Below are positions 9,301-13,722 of a stretch of 13,722 nucleotides of DNA, piece after piece. The DNA lies in the NCBI GenBank assembly GCA_035649575.1, contig DASRJH010000139.1, positions 1-13,722 of the forward strand, given 5' to 3'. Both the position numbers and the translations under genes were made by a program. Below the pieces are notes generated by a model. The model worked only from the letters and a program-made list of their open reading frames with translations, had not been told where the DNA came from and did not search any database. Positions within the stretch are counted from its first letter, which is position 1. Each line of letters opens with the position of its first letter. The DNA is from DASVAL01 sp035649575. Its GTDB lineage: Bacteria; Planctomycetota; UBA1135; UBA2386.

Positions 9301-9671
9301 GCGTCGAGCTTGAGCTTGCCCTGCGCATCGGCCGCCGCGCGCACGAAGCGCTCGGACCAGAGCGCCTGCATGTCCTTGTCGTCGCGACACGCGAGCAGCA
9401 GGTCGAACAACAGCGGCGGCGAGGCCGGATGGAACTCGAGCGCCGCGAACAGGTGCTTGCGCGCGGCCGCGAGATCGCCGGCGGCGAACGCGTCCTTGCC
9501 GGCCTGCCAGCGAATGTGGACCGCACCTTCGCCGGGCACTGCCGTCTCGATCGCGAGATCGCGCGGCATCGGAGCGCCCGGTGGGCACTGCGCGAACAGT
9601 GGTGCACTGAGGCAGACGAGCAGCCAGCTGGGCTTGGGGCGGAGCATGCGACGGGAGGGCGGCTGCGGCAT
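6309..9671 (-). CDS. Large secreted HExxH metallopeptidase-like protein
   Basis: A 1120-residue protein with an N-terminal signal peptide (LRPKPSWLLVCLSAPLFAQ, residues 10-28), so exported. Domains in order: a TPR-like helical segment (about 50-100, QAGKDAFAAGDLAAARKHLF), a long alpha-helical region (100-320), then a zinc peptidase domain. The peptidase domain has LTHELTHRF (421-429: His423, Glu424, His427) and GSWYGEGHAQW (438-448: Glu443 as probable third ligand), the gluzincin / peptidase MA-like layout. Fifteen residues separate His427 from Glu443, shorter than the 18 of M1 enzymes. Residues about 770-962 form a beta-rich, LamG/DUF1080-like sandwich (GTYVLRGRVHFTTSYVSGA...MVMINGEAV). The last about 120 residues look like a thioredoxin-fold domain without a CxxC pair (LVLWLP...GYPWVMFVDSLGVL). 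A secreted peptidase with a carbohydrate- or surface-binding module is the best reading; the target is unknown. The ATG at 9671 is used; the ATG at 9647 would also keep the signal peptide. It is the third gene of the minus-strand block. Confidence 0.85.
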   Translation of the reverse strand: MPQPPSRRMLRPKPSWLLVCLSAPLFAQCPPGAPMPRDLAIETAVPGEGAVHIRWQAGKDAFAAGDLAAARKHLFAALEFHPASPPLLFDLLLACRDDKDMQALWSERFVRAAADAQGKLKLDAAAKRRGTPELEALLAQAQQLTALRAAAIVELSRFADKNKAQAKQNAQRAVLVRWTAELLLGLGLGAPNALGSVSSSVDKIQLAFLPDYEIVLQGLARVMRQRARVEASNNTNGAEAEPGKVLDQSLRAARILAGLQRQGTFKDLKGPLPYDVGDLAEEAQQLLDQHAQAAAKGKVWSITELEQLTPEAQAQFTAAHRSWNTPGLAMSTTGRYRIETICGYETLLNTARTVELHHTRLVSHFGSDPFEHRPGIVRIVPEHGDLEAEGAPFWWAGGFQAGDRTTIRFAWNDIVALGQTLTHELTHRFDGVLRPFLGSWYGEGHAQWTAGNYAKATDTAFVDNHLDVWTVAHTWYKGYGNKASFEKLLAGTVDDYRDNYFAGYSLYSFLRSFPPGSPRYREALAGFERNARAGQKDPLGYFTKCFCDGKQGRPPSFEAFFTEWQTFTRGCYEWTDDKQQGNEWIKQYGGPGQQEVGQLVLDEPTWSWARKRAEPWFGQDHAAAATLLLHEVHDAEATAAAGLWSLTVDGWRPDTASATLAALRTIKNPDAAQAFAAVCRRRFPAIEMGESTQLLASLRATRSLLDALAARSSALVADAPIAAAAIAREYNDLAQMFGRPPLPGAAAGAPPALPRHLGGHGFTESGLTDYEDRRVQGLWYATPEGDLHVGREQPRDATGTIDREAHQRDAFVHTVAWQAPGTYVLRGRVHFTTSYVSGAIVFGHTRRDRDLRLTFSWGDFRYAIGKRERNERGDRLDVHLLGLWERDGKLPETAPGRSLDVPTEQAWFDYALHVRGPRVMVMINGEAVMQYAVHDGSPIEGHVGFAMDRGAIRVQQPTVQRLDGSSIDQVAGLDLGQQPLVPLEDLLLLPTRGIPRAPNGTLVLWLPKVDPAEGSPGDSLPRALPALSKLLSTTLEHPQPWLLAVPREMSAELRQAALASLQTFRPAPMPVLEHVVGAPFRGYPWVMFVDSLGVLRAAAEVSDTNLHTKVAKWSRMFRDR

Positions 9672-9683
9672 GGTCTTTCAGGC

Positions 9684-9709
9684 GGGGCCCGATGACAACC
9701 CCGGGCCCC
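9684..9709. promoter_or_regulatory. Strong GC hairpin just upstream of the metallopeptidase start
   Basis: GGGGCCCG (9684-9691) and CGGGCCCC (9702-9709) are perfect 8-base arms around a 10-base loop. On the minus-strand transcript the hairpin starts 20 bases after the stop of the small membrane protein gene and ends 12 bases before the metallopeptidase ATG at 9671. No U-run follows. It may be a terminator or attenuator between the two genes, an mRNA stabiliser, or a brake on translation of the large protein. Confidence 0.55.
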
Positions 9710-9729
9710 AGATCGACGCAGGTTTGCGT

Positions 9730-10176
9730 TCAGGCGCGAGCTGTGGGCCCCGCGGTCAGCGTCCTGAGGGTTCGCAGTACGAGCAGGGTCACGCAGGCGA
9801 CAAAACTCGCGAACATGCGGATCAGAAAGCCATACGCATGGTCGCCGTCGAGCAGCATCGGACCGAACCACAACACGAGCCCGAGAGCGAGCGCCTTCCA
9901 CCAGCCTGCGCCAAAGAGCCAGCGCGAGCGCAGCAGCAGCGGCAGGCCGGCGCAGACCCACACGAAGTTGTTCGCGATGCGTTGCTGCAACGCCGGGATC
10001 CCCTCGTGCTGCGTCGTCGCCGCAGGCGGACTCGCGGTCAGGTAGCACGCAGCGGTGATGGCCACGATGCCTGCGACGAACAGCACGAGGCGCAGCAGGG
10101 TCAGCGCGCGGCTTGCAAGTCGCCCGAGGAATTCGATCTCGGGCTCGCGCGGCTGCCCCACAGGGGATTCGGTCAT
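9730..10176 (-). CDS. Small membrane protein, function unknown
   Basis: A 148-residue protein I do not recognise. It begins with about 20 acidic, polar residues (MTESPVGQPREPEIEFLG) and then has about four hydrophobic segments: 26-47 (TLLRLVLFVAGIVAITAACYL), 66-83 (around FVWVCAGLPLLL), 91-109 (GWWKALALGLVLWFGPMLL) and 115-135 (YGFLIRMFASFVACVTLLVL). Arginines flank segments 2 and 4 (RSR at 83-85, RTLR at 135-138). No catalytic motif or known signature is visible. The protein is probably a cytoplasmic-membrane protein. It lies between the repeat-rich anchored protein (40-base gap upstream) and the metallopeptidase (58-base gap downstream), so co-transcription is plausible. Coding status is supported by the clean hydrophobic pattern and the fit between neighbours. 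The ATG at 10176 has no Shine-Dalgarno; an inverted repeat sits directly in front of it. Confidence 0.8.
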   Translation of the reverse strand: MTESPVGQPREPEIEFLGRLASRALTLLRLVLFVAGIVAITAACYLTASPPAATTQHEGIPALQQRIANNFVWVCAGLPLLLRSRWLFGAGWWKALALGLVLWFGPMLLDGDHAYGFLIRMFASFVACVTLLVLRTLRTLTAGPTARA

Positions 10177-10177
10177 G

Positions 10178-10192
10178 GCCGTAGGCTACGGC
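10178..10192. promoter_or_regulatory. Perfect inverted repeat at the start of the small membrane protein gene
   Basis: GCCGTAG (10178-10184) and CTACGGC (10186-10192) are perfect 7-base arms around one base. On the minus strand the repeat ends one base before the ATG at 10176 and occupies the place where a ribosome binding site would be. As RNA it gives a five-pair hairpin with a five-base loop. As DNA it could be a protein-binding operator. Which of these is true cannot be told from sequence. Confidence 0.45.
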
Positions 10193-10216
10193 AGTTCACG
10201 GCGCGACGTGTCGACC

Positions 10217-13200
10217 TCAGCCGCCCTTCACGACCTCGCTAACGCGCAGCAGCAGGTTGTCGAGCCCCTGCGGCGGCACCTCGATGTCGTCGCTGCGGTA
10301 TTCGCGCCTCTCCAGGTGCTCTTCGTCCTCGCCGCTGCTGACGTGCACGCGCACGCGGTATCTGCCCGGGGAGAGGTCGTCGGTCGTGAAGCAACCGTTC
10401 TCGTCGACGCCGGCGCTGTCTCGCCTGTCACCGACGCCGTCGCTACCGTCCGCTGGCATGCTGTGGAAGGAGATCCAGCACGCATCCGGCTTCGTGTCGC
10501 CGAGCCGTGTCATGTCGACCCGCCCTTTCACGGTGATGGCCTTATGCAGGTCGATGCGCAGCGCGTCGTGCGGGGTGCCCGCTACGACGACGATGCCCTC
10601 GAGTCTGCCGCGGGCCGCGAGCTCGCCGGTGCCGCGCACCTCGAAGCTCCACGTGCCTTCGGCAACCTGCGCGAAGTGGAACCTGCCCTGGTGGTCGGTC
10701 AGCGAGCCGAGCCACACCTCGCCCTGGTCCGGCTCGACGCCCTTCAGGCGACCCCGCCCCTGCACGATCACGCCGGCGGCGACGCTGCCGTCGGCGAGGT
10801 AGCAGGTGCCCGAGACCGACGAGGTGGCGACCGCGATGACGAGCTCCCGCTCCTCGGCGGCTGCGAGAGTCAGCGTGCCGGCCCAGAGCGCGGCCGAGCC
10901 TGCGCCGAACCCCGTGTCGTCGCCAGTGGCGATCACGTAGACCGACAGGGCCTTCGCGGCGGGCACGCTGCCGAGATCGAAGCGACCGCTCTCGTCGACC
11001 TTCGCTTCGAAGTGGCGTTCCTCGCCATTGCAAGCGACGGTGTTGCCGGCTGCGAGCTTGCCGTCGATGGTCACGGTGCCGAACAGGTGCGCCGTCGGGC
11101 CTTCGATCGGTTTCTCGCCCGCGTCGAGACGCACCTCGGCGGTCTGACCGGCATGGACCGCAGCCGCTGCGCTCGGCAGATCGCTGCTCCCCATGGAGTA
11201 GTACTGAGTGAGCATCATCAGGCTGCCGGGTGAGCGCAGTGCATCGAGCGACTTGATCACCGCGACGCGGTAGTTGCCCGGCTGCAGCGCCGTCACACCG
11301 AACGAGCCGTCGGGCCTTGCGGTGACCAGCGTCGGCACCTGTTCGATGGGCCCGCGTGGGCCATCGCCGCCTTCCTGCATGACGACCACCGTGAACTTGC
11401 CGAGCTCCGGCGGCCGCCCGTTTTCGGTCAGCACGCCGCGCAACGAGCCCGGCGGCTCCATGTAGAGCACGAGTTCCTGGCCGAGCTTCGCTTCCCCGTG
11501 AACGGCGCCCCAGCGTGGGTGGTCTGCGCTGATCCGCAGCGTGTCTGCATTCAACTTGTCGACGACGAGCCGGCCTTCGGCGTTCGTGCGGCCGCAGTGG
11601 ACCGCCATGTCGAACACCGCCGGGCCTTGTGCTTCGGCGTAGATCGCGGCATTGCGGATCGGCTTGTCTTCGCGGCTCAGCACGCGGACCGCGAAGTCCT
11701 TCTTCGCCGTCAGTTGCAGCGCGACGCTCGCGTCGGCGCCTGCGATGTCGAACACCTGGAACGCGGTCGCCTGTCCGGGCGCGTCGGCGACGAGCGAGTA
11801 CTTGCCCGCAGCGAGGTTCTCGATCCGCCACTGGCCCTCGCCGACGGGTACCAATCGATCGCGGAGGTCGACCGGCGGGACGAACCCGAGAACCGCCATC
11901 TCGGCCGCGCCATCGCCCGCGGTGCCGAGCAGCAGCTTCAAGCGCGCTTGCACGGCCGGCGCGCCGTCGGCGAGCGTCACCGTCACGGCCGCGCCATGCG
12001 TGCTCGGCAGCGTCACCGTGACTTCGCCGAGGATCGGCTGCGGTTCGGCGAGCACCCAGGCGTGCCCTCGGCCACGCCGCGCGGCCACCGTGACCTTGCC
12101 AGGTGCGAACCCCTGGCCCTGGAAACGGCCTTCGGCATCCGAGCTGGGAAGCCGTCGCGCGAAGTCGAACGGGACCTGCGACAGCGTCGAGCCCGCGAGC
12201 ACTTCGGCTCCGGCGACCGGGTTGCCCTCGCTGTCGAGCACGCGGCCCGTGAGCTCTTCGCCGTGCTTGAGCTTCACGTTGCCGACGTCCTTCACCTGGC
12301 CGGCCCGCACCTGGATGCTCGGCTTGACGTCCGACAGGTGCTCGGGCGCTGTCGTCGCGAGCAGGTTGCTGCCCGGGGTCACGCCGACGAGCCGGAACTT
12401 GCCCGCGCTGTCCGAACGCGTGCTCGGGATCGGCAGGTGCTCGAATGCGGTCCTCACCCACGCCGGCATCTCGACAACCCTGACCGGCGAATTCGGCTTG
12501 CGGATCAGCACGGCACCCTCGGGGTCGAACCGTTCGACCGGGAAGAACGCGGCGAGCGCGCCGGGCAGGTCGGCCGCGCGCACGATCGCGCCGGGCAGCG
12601 GGTCACCGTTGTCGTCGAGTACGGTGCCGACGACGACGCCCGCGTCGGGCAGCACGATGTCGCCGAGATCGACGACTTCGCCCGGCGACGGCGTGTGCGA
12701 GAGGATCTGATGCATCGGCGCGTCGGTCCCGATGCCCGCGAACATGATGTAGAAGGCGCGCGGCCATACTCCTGAGATCGCGAACGTGCCGTCCGCTGCC
12801 GTGCGCGTCTCGCCGGCGACGTACTGCGGCACGAGCGTCGGCTCTTCGGCGAACAGGTCGACGGCCTCCTGCAGCACGACGTCCATCGCGCCGCGGTAGA
12901 TCCGCACGCCGGCGTCGGGAACCGGCTGCTTCTGGTGGGTCACGACGCGTCCCTTGAACCCGGTCAAGGCCGCCGTGATCTCGGGATCGTCGAGCAACTT
13001 CGTCGACAGCGAGGTGACCGCCTCGCGCCTGGTCGAACGCAAGGCCTCGTCGCGCGACGCCGCCATCACCACGCTCTGCTCGGCTGTGGCCCCGGTCTGC
13101 TCGGCGCTCGCCGCACGGCCTGTGTCTTCTGGCAACGAGACCTGACCGCGCGAGAGCCACCAGAGGGCGCCGCCGATGGCTGCGAGCACGAGGACGATCA

Positions 13201-13222
13201 GGACGACGAGGGTTCGCTGCAT
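10217..13222 (-). CDS. Membrane-anchored protein of about nine carboxypeptidase-regulatory-like repeats
   Basis: A 1001-residue protein anchored by one N-terminal membrane segment (LVVLIVLVLAAIGGALWWLS, residues 5-24), with the rest predicted outside the cytoplasm. After a polar linker (25-85) it consists of about nine beta-sandwich units of 75-120 residues of the carboxypeptidase regulatory-like / CnaB-like type. Repeat starts are FKGRVVTHQKQPVPDAGV (89-106), VVGTVLDDNGDPLPGAIV (197-214), LTGRVLDSEGNPVAGAEV (324-341), about 408, 512, 593, LFGTVTIDGKLAAGNTV (713-729), VSGTCYLADGSVAAGVIV (803-820) and VKGRVDMTRL (898-907). Several units close with the family's D-x-x-G-x-F...L-x-P-G-x-Y pattern, for example DENGCFTTDDLSPGRYRV (940-957). 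No catalytic domain is seen; it is probably a structural or carbohydrate-/protein-binding surface protein. The ATG at 13222 starts the anchor directly. It is the first gene of the minus-strand block, divergent from the carboxylase gene. Confidence 0.9.
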   Translation of the reverse strand: MQRTLVVLIVLVLAAIGGALWWLSRGQVSLPEDTGRAASAEQTGATAEQSVVMAASRDEALRSTRREAVTSLSTKLLDDPEITAALTGFKGRVVTHQKQPVPDAGVRIYRGAMDVVLQEAVDLFAEEPTLVPQYVAGETRTAADGTFAISGVWPRAFYIMFAGIGTDAPMHQILSHTPSPGEVVDLGDIVLPDAGVVVGTVLDDNGDPLPGAIVRAADLPGALAAFFPVERFDPEGAVLIRKPNSPVRVVEMPAWVRTAFEHLPIPSTRSDSAGKFRLVGVTPGSNLLATTAPEHLSDVKPSIQVRAGQVKDVGNVKLKHGEELTGRVLDSEGNPVAGAEVLAGSTLSQVPFDFARRLPSSDAEGRFQGQGFAPGKVTVAARRGRGHAWVLAEPQPILGEVTVTLPSTHGAAVTVTLADGAPAVQARLKLLLGTAGDGAAEMAVLGFVPPVDLRDRLVPVGEGQWRIENLAAGKYSLVADAPGQATAFQVFDIAGADASVALQLTAKKDFAVRVLSREDKPIRNAAIYAEAQGPAVFDMAVHCGRTNAEGRLVVDKLNADTLRISADHPRWGAVHGEAKLGQELVLYMEPPGSLRGVLTENGRPPELGKFTVVVMQEGGDGPRGPIEQVPTLVTARPDGSFGVTALQPGNYRVAVIKSLDALRSPGSLMMLTQYYSMGSSDLPSAAAAVHAGQTAEVRLDAGEKPIEGPTAHLFGTVTIDGKLAAGNTVACNGEERHFEAKVDESGRFDLGSVPAAKALSVYVIATGDDTGFGAGSAALWAGTLTLAAAEERELVIAVATSSVSGTCYLADGSVAAGVIVQGRGRLKGVEPDQGEVWLGSLTDHQGRFHFAQVAEGTWSFEVRGTGELAARGRLEGIVVVAGTPHDALRIDLHKAITVKGRVDMTRLGDTKPDACWISFHSMPADGSDGVGDRRDSAGVDENGCFTTDDLSPGRYRVRVHVSSGEDEEHLERREYRSDDIEVPPQGLDNLLLRVSEVVKGG

Positions 13223-13331
13223 GGCGCGCGCGGATGGCGAGGCTCCCTTGTAGCCGATTCGCGCGCTTCGTTGTCGGCTCCGGGAGCTTGCTTCGCCGTT
13301 CGGTGCCCGGCGGCTATGGTTCCGAACCCGC
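13223..13331. promoter_or_regulatory. Divergent intergenic region, probable promoters for both directions
   Basis: A 109-base spacer separates the divergent starts at 13222 (minus) and 13332 (plus), so at least one promoter each way is expected here. On the minus strand a weak sigma-70-like pair is CCGACA (plus-strand TGTCGG at 13272-13277) and TACAAG (plus-strand CTTGTA at 13247-13252). Its 19-base spacer is longer than ideal. No good pair is seen for the plus direction; TATGGT at 13315-13320 lacks a well-spaced -35. Neither start has a Shine-Dalgarno. No clear operator palindrome is visible. Confidence 0.4.
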
Positions 13332-13722
13332 ATGGCCAGCAACCCTCCCTTCCGCCGCGTGCTGATCGCCAACCGCGGTGAGATCGCGGTCCGCATCGCG
13401 CGCGGCTTGCGCGAGCTCGGCATCGAGTCGGTCGCCGTGCACAGCGACAGCGATGCGCGCTGCGCGCACGTCATGCAGGCCGACCACGCCGTGCCGCTCC
13501 ACGGCAACACGGCGGCCGAGACCTACCTCGACGTGGTCAAGATCCTGGCCGCGGCCAAGCGCAGCGGTGCCAACGCGATCCATCCGGGCTACGGCTTCCT
13601 GAGCGAGAACAGCACGTTCGCGCGCGCCGTGATCGACGCGGGCTTCGTGTTCATCGGGCCGAGGCCCGAGGCGATGGATCGGCTCGGCGGCAAGAAGGCC
13701 GCGCGCGAGGAAGCGCTCGCGG
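13332..13722 (+). CDS. Biotin carboxylase, N-terminal part (gene runs off the window)
   Basis: The first 130 codons of a biotin carboxylase, which uses ATP and bicarbonate to carboxylate biotin on a carrier protein. The N-terminal domain is typical: FRRVLIANRGEIAVRIARG (7-25), a VAVHSDSDARCAHVMQADHAV stretch (34-54, split by alignment variants), NAIHPGYGFLSENSTFA (81-97) and FIGPRPEAMDRLGGKKAA (107-124). The last of these leads into the ATP-grasp domain, which lies outside the window. The AAETYLDVVKILAAAK and GGKKAAREEA segments look more like acyl-CoA (propionyl/methylcrotonyl) or pyruvate carboxylases than the short AccC of acetyl-CoA carboxylase. The distinction needs the missing part: a fused biotinyl domain would indicate the acyl-CoA type. 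The ATG at 13332 matches the usual start of the family; no Shine-Dalgarno precedes it. It is divergent from, and probably unrelated to, the envelope gene block. Confidence 0.95.
   Translation, partial: MASNPPFRRVLIANRGEIAVRIARGLRELGIESVAVHSDSDARCAHVMQADHAVPLHGNTAAETYLDVVKILAAAKRSGANAIHPGYGFLSENSTFARAVIDAGFVFIGPRPEAMDRLGGKKAAREEALA

Noticed and set aside
6225..9695. 1156-codon open frame on the plus strand, antisense to the metallopeptidase gene
   Set aside because: Its translation is a monotonous Arg/Ala/Val/Glu/His mix with no domain or hydrophobic pattern. Long antisense frames are expected opposite high-GC coding sequence, and the opposite frame has a signal peptide and an HExxH domain.
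10542..12775. Long shadow frames on both strands over the repeat protein gene (639 codons minus, 425 codons plus)
   Set aside because: Composition typical of GC-rich shadows; the true frame shows ordered beta-sandwich repeats.
13288..13320. Plus-strand promoter TTGCTT ... TATGGT for the carboxylase gene
   Set aside because: The spacer is 21 bases and the -10 matches only four positions; not good enough to list as a promoter.
13223..13510. 96-codon N-terminal extension of the repeat protein
   Set aside because: It would overlap the carboxylase gene head-on and place the membrane anchor internally. The ATG at 13222 starts exactly at the anchor.

Overview
The window is a GC-rich bacterial chromosome segment. 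Four things suggest a member of the Planctomycetota. The first protein ends in a C-terminal domain I associate with secreted proteins of that phylum, with an LLLG...LPLxLDAFGxPG core. Several proteins are very large and exported. None of the seven visible start codons has a convincing Shine-Dalgarno sequence. Carboxypeptidase-regulatory-like repeats are used extensively. The phylum assignment is an inference from sequence style, not from a marker gene.

Left part, plus strand (1-3392): the 3' end of a gene for a secreted protein (1-642), a GT4-type glycosyltransferase (731-2077), and a NADP-dependent isocitrate dehydrogenase (icd, 2172-3392) with every active-site and NADP-specificity residue I checked. 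These three need not be one operon; the gaps are 88 and 94 bases and contain possible hairpins.

Junction (3391-3556): icd converges with the minus-strand block. The short space between them is almost entirely inverted repeats. It holds two about 45-base direct repeat units whose CAGTCAACTCTGACGC ends are exactly 100 bases apart, a long stem-loop between them, and a degenerate third half-unit. This is the most unusual non-coding structure in the window.

Middle and right, minus strand (13222 down to 3557): four genes in the same direction with 40-61 base gaps. In transcription order they are a 1001-residue membrane-anchored protein built of about nine small beta-sandwich repeats, a 148-residue protein with about four membrane segments, a 1120-residue secreted HExxH metallopeptidase, and an 896-residue lipoprotein fusing a YncE-like beta-propeller to an AcpA/phospholipase C-type phosphoesterase. 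All four have export or membrane signals, so the block looks like an envelope module. A joint function is only a hypothesis. Two of the three gaps contain strong inverted repeats.

Right edge (13332-13722): divergent from that block, and running off the window, is the start of a biotin carboxylase of the acyl-CoA/acetyl-CoA/pyruvate carboxylase type. The 109-base divergent spacer should hold both promoters. I see no rRNA, tRNA, CRISPR array, transposase or phage gene. I found no clearly new defence or mobile system. The best leads are the structured repeat element after icd and the multi-domain metallopeptidase/envelope cluster.
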